Assembly: GCA_021204405.1 (NCBI GenBank)
Contig: JAJPZJ010000069.1
Span: 1-64,000 of the forward strand
Source: Tannerellaceae bacterium
Lineage (GTDB): Bacteria; Bacteroidota; Bacteroidia; Bacteroidales; Tannerellaceae
Length of the DNA stretch: 64,000 bases
Direction of reading: 5' to 3'
Part shown: positions 55,563-64,000 of the stretch, in pieces
How positions within the stretch are numbered: the first letter of the stretch is position 1
How the letters are laid out: each line of letters opens with the position of its first letter
Position numbers and translations under genes: made by a program
The notes under the pieces: generated by a model
What the model was told of the DNA's origin: nothing
Databases searched by the model: none
Seen by the model: only the letters and a program-made list of their open reading frames with translations

Positions 55563-57722
55563 TTATTGAACCAGCTCCATTTCTTCCAACAGATAGCCGG
55601 CCCCGGCATATTTGTCTATCACAAATAATACATAACGTACATCTACAATGATACTTCTCTGGTAATCGGGCAGGTATTGTATATCTCCTCCTACCCCTTC
55701 CCAGTTGCGGTCGAAGTTGATTCCGATCAGTTCGCCGTTGGCATTCATTACCGGGCTGCCGGAGTTACCCCCTGTTGTATGAGTAGTAGCACAAAAATCA
55801 ACCGGCATTTTACCGTTGCTCAACCCATATCTTCCAAAATCGTTGTTGGCATACAGCTCTTTCAGACGGGCTGGTACTACAAACTCCCAGTTATCGGGAT
55901 CTTCTTTTTCCATTACACCGTCCAATGTTGTCTGGTATGCATATGTTACCGCATCCCGTGGATCGTATCCTTTTACCTGGCCATAGGTGAGCCGAAGCGT
56001 ACGGTTGGCATCGGGGAAATTAGCACGGTTGCCGTACATGTTCAGCAAACCTTTCAGATAGGTACGATGGGCAATAGCATACCCGGCATCAAAACCTTTC
56101 AGCGATTCGGTAAGCGCTTTATTTTCCTGTTGTACCGAATGTGCAAATAAGAGCATCAGATCGTTTTCCAATGCTTTTGCCGTAGGTTTGGCAAGAAACT
56201 TATTAAAGTTGTCGTGGCTTCCAAAAATAGATTGCTCAAACAAATAGTCGACAAACGAATCTACATTTCCTTTAAACTGCTGGTCGATCACGCTGAAATA
56301 GGCAGGTTGCTTACCGGCCGGAACTAACCGGCGATACTCCTTAAGCATGATCTTTGCGATCTTCCGGTCTACCACAGGTGAATAGTTTTTATCGGCAAAA
56401 GCCTCATAAGCAGTAGTAAGTTGTGCTAACTGTTGTTGCTGTTCTTCTTTATCTCTGCCTTTCAGGGCTTCCACCAGGGTATCCACTTTTGTAGGAACCT
56501 TAGTGAATTCGATACTTCTTATAATAGCCTCATCCAGCATCCAGCTACGGAAACGCAGGTCTTTCCGGTCTGAAACTATCTGTTCCAGAGTTAGTAAAGC
56601 TTCCGGATAGGCTGTTTCACAATTTTTCTTCGACCAGGCGATTAGTTTTTCCTGTTCAGCTAGTTTAACCTTTTCGAGGTCATGTTTTTTAATAGCCCAG
56701 TTGCTACCGATGGCATTTTTATAGGCATTGGTAGAGCTGGCATATTTACTGGCATACTGGATACGCACGGCAGGATCGGCCAGCATCTCTTCCAGCATAG
56801 CCTGCTGGCGTAGTTCACGCATACTGATCCGTATTTCGTTATCGATATCCCGCCGTTCGGCCACCTCCCAGGAGGTATAGTATTTATTGGTACGGCCGGG
56901 GAAACCCATGATCATGGCAAAGTCATTGGGTTGTACACCGCCTATATTTATTTTAAACCAACGCTTCGGACGCAAAGGTACATTCGACTCCGAATAGGGA
57001 GCCGGTTCGCCATTTGCGTCGGCATATACCCGGAATATGGCAAAGTCGCCGGTATGACGGGGCCACATCCAGTTATCGGTATCGGCTCCGAATTTATCGA
57101 TCGAGGAAGGGGGAGCCCCTACCAGGCGTACGTCCGAATAGATCTTTTTAGTAAACATATAATATTGGTTACCTCCATAAAAGTCTTTTATCTCTACGGC
57201 GATAGCTGGATGATCACTGAGGTATTTTTCGCCTACCCGCTTGCGGGCCAGTTCGTTGAGGTATTTAGCCGAGACGAAATCCACATTGTCTGGGTCATTA
57301 TTCCCGGCCAGTGCAGCCAGTACATAGTCGGTCACATCTTCTATCTTCTCGATAAAAGTAACCGTAAGGCCCGGATTGGGCAATTCCTTATCTCGTGAAG
57401 CAGCCCAGAAGCCCTCGGTCAGGTAATCGTGTTTAAGGGTACTGTGTTGCTGGATCTGGCCGTAACCACAGTGGTGGTTGGTGAAAACAAGGCCTTCAGG
57501 TGAAACGATCTCGCCGGTACAGCCTCCGCCAAAGATCACCACAGCATCTTTCAGCGACGAGGAATCGGGATTATAAATATCGTAATCCTGCAATTTCAGG
57601 CCTAACGCCTGCATCTCTGCAAACCGTTGCTCTTTGATCAGTGGCAAAAGCCACATGCCTTCATCAGCCTGGGCAGGCAATAATAAAGCGGCTGCCGCTA
57701 ACGATAGTAAAAATTTCTTCAT
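55563..57722 (-). CDS. S46 family dipeptidyl-peptidase, DPP11 type
   Basis: A 719-residue secreted serine exopeptidase. After the signal peptide (MKKFLLSLAAAALLLPAQA) come the catalytic His84 (TNHHCGYGQ) and Ser654 (GNSGSPV). Eighteen residues after the Ser is Arg672 (INFDRNWEG), the position that is Arg in DPP11 and Gly in DPP7; so Asp/Glu-specific cleavage (DPP11) is predicted. The start at 57722 is chosen because upstream in-frame residues overlap the CYTH gene. It is the last gene of the DUF2027-CYTH-DPP11 cluster (10-base gap to CYTH). Confidence 0.94.
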   Translation of the reverse strand: MKKFLLSLAAAALLLPAQADEGMWLLPLIKEQRFAEMQALGLKLQDYDIYNPDSSSLKDAVVIFGGGCTGEIVSPEGLVFTNHHCGYGQIQQHSTLKHDYLTEGFWAASRDKELPNPGLTVTFIEKIEDVTDYVLAALAGNNDPDNVDFVSAKYLNELARKRVGEKYLSDHPAIAVEIKDFYGGNQYYMFTKKIYSDVRLVGAPPSSIDKFGADTDNWMWPRHTGDFAIFRVYADANGEPAPYSESNVPLRPKRWFKINIGGVQPNDFAMIMGFPGRTNKYYTSWEVAERRDIDNEIRISMRELRQQAMLEEMLADPAVRIQYASKYASSTNAYKNAIGSNWAIKKHDLEKVKLAEQEKLIAWSKKNCETAYPEALLTLEQIVSDRKDLRFRSWMLDEAIIRSIEFTKVPTKVDTLVEALKGRDKEEQQQQLAQLTTAYEAFADKNYSPVVDRKIAKIMLKEYRRLVPAGKQPAYFSVIDQQFKGNVDSFVDYLFEQSIFGSHDNFNKFLAKPTAKALENDLMLLFAHSVQQENKALTESLKGFDAGYAIAHRTYLKGLLNMYGNRANFPDANRTLRLTYGQVKGYDPRDAVTYAYQTTLDGVMEKEDPDNWEFVVPARLKELYANNDFGRYGLSNGKMPVDFCATTHTTGGNSGSPVMNANGELIGINFDRNWEGVGGDIQYLPDYQRSIIVDVRYVLFVIDKYAGAGYLLEEMELVQ

Positions 57723-57732
57723 GGCATTTAAT

Positions 57733-58224
57733 TTAATTAGTTTGTTTTTCTGATTCACTCCATTGGTTGTAGGGACGTTTGGAAAGCATGGAGTTGTAAT
57801 ATTTCCGGTCGCCTGTAACCTCTTGACCCAGCCATCCGGGCAACTGGACCTGTTCGTCGGCCGAAGCCAGCTCGATCTCGGCCGTGACCAGCCCCTCATT
57901 CACTCCGTGGAAAACATCTACCTCCCAAAGATGGCCTTCCACCGGCACCTCATACCGGACTTTATCAATTATTCCCGGCTCACATAGCCTGATAAGCTCT
58001 TCCGCATCTACAACGGGGATAGGGTATTCAAATTCAGCCCGGCACAATCCGGCAGTATCCGATATTCCTTTAATGGTAATAAACCCATCCCGGTCACTGA
58101 TCCGGATACGTACTGTCCGTTCCGGTTGAGAGGAAATATATCCCTGTACAATATGACGAGAGCAGATCACCTCTGCTTTAAAATCTCCTTTTACCAGGAA
58201 TTTCCTTTCAATCTCAATTGCCAT
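57733..58224 (-). CDS. CYTH domain protein
   Basis: A 163-residue CYTH (triphosphate tunnel) protein. The motif EIERKF opens it, followed by basic and acidic strands (TVRIRISDRDGFITIKG, EFEYPIP, WEVDVFHG, LVTAEIELAS) that line the tunnel of inorganic triphosphatases/adenylate-cyclase-like enzymes. The ATG at 58224 (MAIEIERKF) is used; 58230 is also possible. Probably hydrolyses PPPi or a nucleoside triphosphate. Lies between the DUF2027/Smr gene and DPP11. Confidence 0.88.
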   Translation of the reverse strand: MAIEIERKFLVKGDFKAEVICSRHIVQGYISSQPERTVRIRISDRDGFITIKGISDTAGLCRAEFEYPIPVVDAEELIRLCEPGIIDKVRYEVPVEGHLWEVDVFHGVNEGLVTAEIELASADEQVQLPGWLGQEVTGDRKYYNSMLSKRPYNQWSESEKQTN

Positions 58225-58241
58225 AACCAACCCCGTTCCGT

Positions 58242-59297
58242 TTATTTGATAGTTACCATAGTTGCACCAAAACCGTATTTACGGAAAGAGGCATCCTGGT
58301 GATAATACTGTTTGTAACGGGTTTTTAGTTCTTTTTCAATAGCCTTCCTCAATACTCCATCGCCTTTTCCATGGATAAAGACAATTTTCTGTCCTTTATT
58401 GCCTGCATATTGTTCCAGCACTTCATGGAATTTATCGAGTTGGTAGGTAAGCATATCAGCGTTACTCAGTCCGTTTGTATTATCCAGCAATTCATGGATA
58501 TGCAGGTCTACTTCCAGGATAGGAGAGGCCGGTTTCTTTTTAGGGGCTATTTTAGCAGGACTACGGTCTATATAAACCTTTTGCTGCATAGCTTCCTGTA
58601 GTTCGGTTGCCGACACCAGCAGTTGTTTCTCCGGCAGGTCTGCTTTTACAACCGGGTATACCATGGCATCTTCATCGAAAAATTCGTTCGCGGTGAAACA
58701 ATGTTGTTTGTAAAATTTAACCGTATCCAACCTAAGCTCTACGGAAATGGCATTTTTCAGGGAATAGGGTTTATCCTTTTTAAAGGCAATCAGTTGTACG
58801 CAGATACGTTCCAGATCGTTCAGGTCTTCTTTGCCAAATTCTTCCAGGAAGATACGGGTATTGGGTTCTATTATTCCGTTATAACGGCTATACCAGCTAT
58901 TATTCTGCCGGTTCATGTAGTTGAAAAACAGGTAATAGTTGCTATAGTTGATAAAATAGGCTTCATATTTACAGTCCTGTATCATATTGGTACCCATCGG
59001 CAAATAGGCGAGATAGATATTCAGGCGTTCGCCTTTAGGTGTCTCTTCCACCTCCTCTTCCGCTACTTGCTGTTTTACCACCGGAGCTGGTTCCGGCTGT
59101 ACGGGTTGTTTGGGCTTATGGGAGCTACGTACCTGCATAGGATTCTCACCTACTATTACACACTCCCTGATCAGGGCCGGTACTTCAAAACCATCTTCAT
59201 CTTCTACCAGTACCTGGTCTTTTCCGCGGAAACGGGTTACGACACCTCCTCCGACACTATTCAGAAAGCGAACCTTATCACCTATCTTAATACTCAT
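58242..59297 (-). CDS. DUF2027 and Smr domain protein
   Basis: A 351-residue protein. The N-terminus (MSIKIGDKVRFLNSVGGGVV, residues 1-20) and the middle domain (MGTNMIQDCKYEAYFINYSN) match DUF2027-type Bacteroidetes proteins; the last 80 residues are a Smr nuclease-like domain (EVDLHIHELLD, VFIHGKGDGVLRKAIEKEL) as in MutS2. The function is unknown, possibly RNA or DNA processing. I use ATG 59297; an upstream in-frame ATG (59447) lies within the divergent queA gene. Confidence 0.87.
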   Translation of the reverse strand: MSIKIGDKVRFLNSVGGGVVTRFRGKDQVLVEDEDGFEVPALIRECVIVGENPMQVRSSHKPKQPVQPEPAPVVKQQVAEEEVEETPKGERLNIYLAYLPMGTNMIQDCKYEAYFINYSNYYLFFNYMNRQNNSWYSRYNGIIEPNTRIFLEEFGKEDLNDLERICVQLIAFKKDKPYSLKNAISVELRLDTVKFYKQHCFTANEFFDEDAMVYPVVKADLPEKQLLVSATELQEAMQQKVYIDRSPAKIAPKKKPASPILEVDLHIHELLDNTNGLSNADMLTYQLDKFHEVLEQYAGNKGQKIVFIHGKGDGVLRKAIEKELKTRYKQYYHQDASFRKYGFGATMVTIK

Positions 59298-59336
59298 ATC
59301 TTCTTGTTTTCTTGTTATTATCCGGACAAAGTTCAC

Positions 59337-59344
59337 TAATTTTG
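59337..59344 (+). promoter_or_regulatory. -7 box for queA
   Basis: TAATTTTG, 13 bases before the ATG. Confidence 0.4.
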
Positions 59345-59357
59345 TGCAGATAATAAA

Positions 59358-60605
59358 ATGATGATAACAAAAACTCAACAGATACGCATAGAAGAATTCA
59401 ATTATCCCTTGCCGGATGAACGAATTGCCAAATTTCCATTGGCACAACGGGATAGCTCCAGATTACTTATTTACCGCGACAAACAGATTACAGAAGAGAG
59501 ATTCTCCAACCTGCCGGCTTATTTGCCGGAAGAGGCCTTAGTAGTTTTCAATAATACCCGGGTGATCTGTGCACGCCTCTACTTCCGGAAAGTGTCCGGT
59601 GCACGGATCGAGATCTTTTGCCTGGAGCCCACGAGGCCTCACGACTACGCCTTGATCCTGCAGGAAACCAGGCAATGTACCTGGGCCTGCCTGGTAGGTA
59701 ACCTGAAAAAATGGAAAGAAGGCAAACTGGCAAAAACGATAGCAATTGATGGCACGGCAATTACCCTGTGGGCTGAGAAAAACAGTAGCTCGGGCGATAA
59801 CCACCAGATCACCTTCAGCTGGGACAATGAGGCTTACACTTTCGGCGACCTGTTAGAAGCTGCCGGTATTTTACCAATTCCTCCTTACCTGCACCGGGAG
59901 ACCGAGGAGAGTGATCTGCAAAATTACCAGACTGTATACTCCAAAATAAAAGGCTCTGTTGCAGCCCCGACAGCCGGTTTACACTTTACTCCTGACATAT
60001 TGAACCAACTGGATAGTAAAGGATTCAGGCGTGAGGAAGTAACGCTGCATGTAGGAGCTGGTACTTTCAAGCCGGTAAAGAGTGAAACGATTGAGGAGCA
60101 TGAGATGCATACTGAATATATTTCGGTAAACTGCCATACCATCGAACAGTTACTGGCAGCTAATGGAAATGTAGTGGCAGTGGGAACCACTTCGGTTCGT
60201 ACACTGGAAAGCTTATATTATATTGGGGTAACCCTGGCCAATAAACCGGATGCTACCCCCGAAGAACTGGTTGTTGACCAATGGATGCCTTATCAGGCAG
60301 CCAATAACCTGATATCCCTGGAGACTGCCTTGAATAATATACTTGACTATCTGGATAGAAATCAAACAAATAAACTGCTAACAGCTACCCGGATCATGAT
60401 TGCCCCCGGTTACCAATTTCATCTGGTACGGGGTATTATAACTAATTTCCATCAGCCTAAAAGTACGCTGTTGCTGCTTGTTTCGGCCTTTGCAGATGGA
60501 AACTGGAAAGCAATTTATGAATATGCACTGGCAAACAATTTCCGTTTCCTGAGTTATGGAGATAGTTCGTTATTAATCAGGCCACTTGATACAGCTAAAA
60601 AGTAG
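59358..60605 (+). CDS. queA: tRNA preQ1(34) S-adenosylmethionine ribosyltransferase-isomerase
   Basis: A 415-residue QueA that builds epoxyqueuosine on tRNA from preQ1 and SAM. PLPDERIAKFPLAQRDSSRLLIY, the VFNNTRVICARL motif, IPPYLHR, GSVAAPTAGLHFTP, EEVTLHVGAGTFKPV and TNFHQPKSTLLLLVSAF are all present. The gene is somewhat long (family about 350) because of an insertion around residues 100-145. It diverges from the DUF2027/Smr gene. Confidence 0.95.
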   Translation: MMITKTQQIRIEEFNYPLPDERIAKFPLAQRDSSRLLIYRDKQITEERFSNLPAYLPEEALVVFNNTRVICARLYFRKVSGARIEIFCLEPTRPHDYALILQETRQCTWACLVGNLKKWKEGKLAKTIAIDGTAITLWAEKNSSSGDNHQITFSWDNEAYTFGDLLEAAGILPIPPYLHRETEESDLQNYQTVYSKIKGSVAAPTAGLHFTPDILNQLDSKGFRREEVTLHVGAGTFKPVKSETIEEHEMHTEYISVNCHTIEQLLAANGNVVAVGTTSVRTLESLYYIGVTLANKPDATPEELVVDQWMPYQAANNLISLETALNNILDYLDRNQTNKLLTATRIMIAPGYQFHLVRGIITNFHQPKSTLLLLVSAFADGNWKAIYEYALANNFRFLSYGDSSLLIRPLDTAKK

Positions 60606-60665
60606 AACAATATCCCTTGCCCCTTTACGTTATTACTTAGAATATAAAGCTACAAGCTACCGGGA

Positions 60666-62654
60666 ATGAATAGGAAAATAACCTCATATATCTTTTTTCT
60701 TCTGGCTGCCAGCCTGTTATTTGCATGCAAAACGGCCAAATTAAGTGATGCGGAAGAGAAACAGCGGATAGGTGAATACCATGAAGCAGCCACTATCTAC
60801 CGGAAGGTGTATGCCAAAACCTCTGCACAGAAGCGCGACCTGCGGGGATATATTGCTTTCCGGATGGCTGAGTGTAACCGGTTGATTAACCATACCCCCC
60901 GGGCAATAAGTGCCTATATGAATGCGGAAAGGTATAAATATCCGGATAGTATCGTTTACCTGCGCCTGGGACAAATGTACCAGAAAGCCGGCAAATATAA
61001 AGATGCCATTACACACTATACTACCTATCTAGAAAATGATCCGGGAAATATACTGGCTATTAATGGTATTAAAGGGAGTGAACTGGCTCCCGTATGGCGA
61101 CAAAACCCTACCCGGTATGAGGTAAAACGGATGGATAAATTCAACTCACGCCGGTCGGAGTTCAGTCCTATGTTATACGGTAATGATTACGACCAGCTCT
61201 TTTTCGCTTCTTCCCGGGGTTCAAGGAATAATGAAAGAAATGAATCGGTAAGTGCAATTACCGGTCTATTTAATAATAATTTTTACGTTGTCAAACAGGA
61301 CGAACAGGGAAACTGGTTACTGCCTGAAGAACTGGAAGATCCGGTTAATACGAAATTCGACGAAGGTACTCCCTCCTTCTCACCCGATGGCAGTACAATG
61401 TATTATACTTATTGTGCCCAGGACCCGGAAGGTCCGCGCACGGCCGAAATATATATTTCCAACCGTAGCAATGCCCAATGGAGCCAGGGTACCCGGGCTA
61501 CCATTGTAAAAGATTCGGTGACCGCTTTAGCACATCCGGCCGTATCGCCCGATGGAAAGTATCTCTATTTTGTGTCTGATGCAGTAGGTGGTTACGGAGG
61601 AAAAGACTTGTTCCGTTGCCGGATACTGGGAAGTAACAGTTTTGGTCCCATGGAGAACCTGGGACCGGATGTTAATACACCCGGTGATGAGCTTTTTCCC
61701 TATGTACGGGATTCGGTGACCATCTATTTTGCGTCCAATGGACATCCGGGTATGGGCGGAATCGATCTCTTCAAAGCAACCCAGCAACCGGACGGCCAGT
61801 GGGTGGTAGAGAATATGGGAGCTCCGATTAATTCAATGGCTGATGATTTCGGCATTACTTTTGCAGGAGCACGTGAGAAGGGTTTTTTCAGCTCCAACCG
61901 GAATGATGCACGGGGGGACGACCACATTTATTCATTCGAATATCCATTGATAACTGTCCAGATAGAGGGATTTGTATTTGATGTGGATGAATATCCGATT
62001 GAGGAAGCCACTGTCAGAATCGTAGGAAAGGATGGATTGAATGAAAAGGTAATTACCCGCAGGGATGGTTCTTACCGGGTAGAACTGGAGCGCGATATTA
62101 GTTATGTTATGTTAGCCAGTGCACGCGGATATTTGAACCAGCATTTTGAACTGAAAACCGATCCTGAGGAAAAGAATGAAACCTACCTGGTCGATTTCTT
62201 CCTCTCTCCTGTTCACAGGCCGGTAGTTATAGAAAATATATTTTATGATTTTGACAGGGCTACGCTTCGTCCCGAATCAAAAGAAGGATTGGATGAAATG
62301 ATTAAAATGCTGAATGACAATCCAACGGTAACTATTGAGTTGGGTGCACATACCGACCGGAAAGGTTCGGAAGAGTACAACGAGCGGCTGGCCCAACGCC
62401 GTGCCCAGTCGGTAGTAAATTACCTGATAGCTGGTGGAATCAGTGCTGATCGTCTGGAAGCTAAAGGATATGGAAAAAGTACCCCTAAAGTAATTAACAA
62501 ACCCCTGGCCCAGGATTATGATTTCCTGGAAGAGGATGATATCCTTACCGAAGAATTTATTGAAACCCTGACACCGGAGCAACAGGAGATTGCTGACCAG
62601 ATCAACCGCCGGACGGAGTTTAAGGTGTTGCGGACAAATTATAATTTGTATTGA
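60666..62654 (+). CDS. PorE-like lipoprotein with TPR, beta-propeller, CRD and OmpA domains
   Basis: A 662-residue lipoprotein. The signal peptide ends in LLFAC (Cys21), followed by TPR helices (residues about 30-140), a PD40-type beta-propeller with repeated SPDG (about 160-430), a carboxypeptidase-regulatory-like domain (VQIEGFVFDVDEYPIEEATV; about 435-525) and an OmpA peptidoglycan-binding domain (HTDRKGSEEYNERLAQRRAQ; about 560-595). This order is that of PorE of the type IX secretion system, which anchors the machine to peptidoglycan. Starts 60 bases after queA. Confidence 0.88.
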   Translation: MNRKITSYIFFLLAASLLFACKTAKLSDAEEKQRIGEYHEAATIYRKVYAKTSAQKRDLRGYIAFRMAECNRLINHTPRAISAYMNAERYKYPDSIVYLRLGQMYQKAGKYKDAITHYTTYLENDPGNILAINGIKGSELAPVWRQNPTRYEVKRMDKFNSRRSEFSPMLYGNDYDQLFFASSRGSRNNERNESVSAITGLFNNNFYVVKQDEQGNWLLPEELEDPVNTKFDEGTPSFSPDGSTMYYTYCAQDPEGPRTAEIYISNRSNAQWSQGTRATIVKDSVTALAHPAVSPDGKYLYFVSDAVGGYGGKDLFRCRILGSNSFGPMENLGPDVNTPGDELFPYVRDSVTIYFASNGHPGMGGIDLFKATQQPDGQWVVENMGAPINSMADDFGITFAGAREKGFFSSNRNDARGDDHIYSFEYPLITVQIEGFVFDVDEYPIEEATVRIVGKDGLNEKVITRRDGSYRVELERDISYVMLASARGYLNQHFELKTDPEEKNETYLVDFFLSPVHRPVVIENIFYDFDRATLRPESKEGLDEMIKMLNDNPTVTIELGAHTDRKGSEEYNERLAQRRAQSVVNYLIAGGISADRLEAKGYGKSTPKVINKPLAQDYDFLEEDDILTEEFIETLTPEQQEIADQINRRTEFKVLRTNYNLY

Positions 62655-62850
62655 TAGTATCCATAATTATTCCGGTCAGATCACGTACAGAGCTATTACA
62701 GCCGGAAGAAAAGTGATCACTTTACAGGCTTTTCCCGTAAGGATTACAGATGAATAACCGTAGGATACAACTTTACTCATGCCTGGAAAATTCGATCTAC
62801 AAATAGAGAATCGCCTATCAGCATGATAAAGAATGAGAATAATAAAATGT

Positions 62851-62952
62851 TGTTCCCCGCAAAAGCGGGGACCGCACGAGAACTGGCAGTTTCAAAAATT
62901 TAGTAGTATAACAACCGTTACTTCCTTTGCGATCCCCGCCTGCGCGGAGAAC
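62851..62952. repeat. REP-like double hairpin, copy F
   Basis: GTTCCCCGCAAAAGCGGGGA-CCGCA at the left and TGCGA-TCCCCGCCTGCGCGGAGAAC at the right, with CGAGAACTGGC after the left arm. It lies between porE-like (+) and the DUF6383 gene (-). Confidence 0.82.
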
Positions 62953-63040
62953 TGATAAAGTTTTATTTTATCCTCCTTTATATTTCTTACCCGATCCTCC
63001 GGATTATATATACATTCCACAATTATTTCCATAATAAATA

Positions 63041-63075
63041 AAACTCCCCGGTAGCATTACACTACCGGGGAGTTT
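63041..63075 (-). terminator. Strong hairpin terminator of the 63.2-kb gene
   Basis: AAACTCCCCGGTAG pairs with CTACCGGGGAGTTT and on the minus strand is followed by TATTTATT. Located in the 579-base gap; it may also stop the plus-strand porE-like transcript. Confidence 0.8.
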
Positions 63076-63175
63076 CTTATCCTTGTACTACTTCTTCACA
63101 GAAGCACGCACAATCTACATTTTATTACTTTAGTATTAATATTAAATCTGCCTGTTCGCCTATCGCAGGTTACTT

Positions 63176-63201
63176 ATCTCTCCCTCGTTTGAGGGAGAGA
63201 T
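63176..63201. repeat. 11-bp-arm hairpin downstream of the DUF6383 gene
   Basis: ATCTCTCCCTC and GAGGGAGAGAT around a GTTT loop, 33 bases after the stop of the 63.2-kb gene. Confidence 0.6.
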
Positions 63202-63233
63202 GCACAGGTTTAATGATTATTTTGATTAGTCAA

Positions 63234-64000
63234 TTATTTGATGATCGCTTTAACAGCGTCTTCACCTTCTACTGCTACTACTACAATTCCTTTAGGAGCT
63301 GCGATGGTAACATTGTCAGAAGTAAGTGTAGTATTAGCTACTGCCTGGCCTAAAATGTTGCTGATAACAACTTTTTTACCGGTAGCATTCAGGATAGATA
63401 CTGCACCTTCAGTTGCAATAACTTTCACTCCGCTAATAGTACTGATTTCCTCATTTGAAGTAGGAATTTCTTCTACATTTTCTTCGATCTTAAAGATCTG
63501 TGCCTGGTTGATTACCTGGCTTAAGCTGTGTGAACCATTATGGTTACCATTTTCAGTACTCAATTCAGCCAGTACTAATGCACCATTCATCACCTGGATC
63601 CATGAACCTTCGAACGAACCGATGTAAGAAACACCCGGATAGTAAGATTCAATCAGGAAGTTTTCCTGGTCATCTTCGATCAGACGAAGTGAGAATGAAT
63701 AGTAATTATATCCTTCCAGATTTTTCAATACCAGTTTATCAGCATCATTAAAATCAGCCGGAGCAATTACGCCATATTCTTTTTCCAACTCAGCCAATGT
63801 AGTGTTCTCAGTAACGATATAGAATTTTTCTGTACCATCAGCTTCGATCTTATATACACCTTCTACAAAGCCCAGACGGGTATAACCCTGATGTTTGTAT
63901 TTATCAGCATCTTTCAGTAAGTTGGTACCATCTGTAATAGAATCAGTCAGGTTGATCAGGAAGCGGCCACTCAGGTAACCTGTATAATCTACCTCATGCG
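63234..64000 (-). CDS. Secreted protein with DUF6383-type C-terminal domain, 5' end outside window
   Basis: The frame runs off the right edge (it stays open from 63234 to 64000 on the minus strand, including YLSGRFLINLTDSITDGTN-like sequence in parts), so at least 255 residues are present and the start is missing. The last 70 residues (GVKVIATEGAVSILNATGK, VVISNILGQAVANTTL, GIVVVAVEG) resemble DUF6383 of Bacteroidales and the beta-sandwich C-terminal sorting domains of type IX cargo (NxxGQ, final basic residue). The N-terminal part is not recognised. The nearby PorE-like gene fits a T9SS link. Confidence 0.8.
   Translation of the reverse strand, partial: HEVDYTGYLSGRFLINLTDSITDGTNLLKDADKYKHQGYTRLGFVEGVYKIEADGTEKFYIVTENTTLAELEKEYGVIAPADFNDADKLVLKNLEGYNYYSFSLRLIEDDQENFLIESYYPGVSYIGSFEGSWIQVMNGALVLAELSTENGNHNGSHSLSQVINQAQIFKIEENVEEIPTSNEEISTISGVKVIATEGAVSILNATGKKVVISNILGQAVANTTLTSDNVTIAAPKGIVVVAVEGEDAVKAIIK

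Noticed and set aside
58623-59339. 238-residue plus-strand ORF
   Set aside because: It is antisense to the DUF2027/Smr gene, whose domains are clear.

Overview
The window looks like a chromosomal segment of a Gram-negative Bacteroidales bacterium, most likely Tannerellaceae/Parabacteroides-like. Evidence: SusC/SusD pair, Bacteroidetes -7 promoter boxes (TAnnTTTG) in front of many genes, absence of clear Shine-Dalgarno sites, a GTPase-motif-deficient EF-G paralogue typical of Bacteroides, GSIII glutamine synthetase, S46 and M49 dipeptidyl peptidases, a PorE-like OmpA lipoprotein and a DUF6383-type C-terminal domain. Genus assignment is inference. No tRNA, rRNA, CRISPR, phage or transposase gene was seen.

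Layout. 0-19 kb is a housekeeping block of intact genes: RRM RNA-binding protein, CPBP protease, lptB, mlaE-mlaF, hisS, a zinc metallopeptidase, fur-purA, an AlkD-like protein with DPP III, mnmA, prs, a patatin/GH13 operon and the membrane pyrophosphatase. 19-35 kb holds GSIII, an S9 peptidase, a susCD pair and a five-gene MacAB-TolC-like efflux operon. 35-43 kb has MBL, VOC, ROK sugar kinase, NUDIX and a large TPR protein paired with an outer-membrane barrel. 43-50 kb has MATE, a glycosyltransferase, an O-acetylhomoserine-sulfhydrylase-like enzyme, a YkgJ-type cysteine-cluster protein and a PAP2 phosphatase, with two repeat-rich gene-free stretches. 51-64 kb has EF-G2, hemW, a zeta-toxin-like kinase overlapping a 56-residue ORF, a DUF2027/Smr-CYTH-DPP11 operon, queA, a PorE-like lipoprotein and the 3' part of a secreted protein.

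The most striking global feature is gene breakage. Between 19 and 50 kb, ten genes are interrupted. Twelve of the lesions are single-base length changes, almost all in homopolymers; the others are a 28-bp tandem triplication in susC, a 17-bp duplication at the start of the GSIII gene and one CAG-to-TAG nonsense change. Restoring each lesion gives an exact full-length family protein. This is either real slippage decay (mutator signature or phase variation) or homopolymer error in the assembly; the sequence alone cannot decide.

The second theme is non-coding repeats: a family of at least six REP-like double hairpins, two copies of a CACAGAGACAC inverted repeat, large imperfect cruciform elements (one inserted into a REP copy with an apparent 8-bp target duplication), and an array of four 18-bp dyads at an exact 22-bp period. 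The peptidases (DPP III, DPP11, S9), PPase and GSIII suggest an anaerobe that lives partly on peptides. I found no large, clearly undescribed multi-gene system; the best small candidate is the zeta-like kinase plus overlapping 56-aa ORF.
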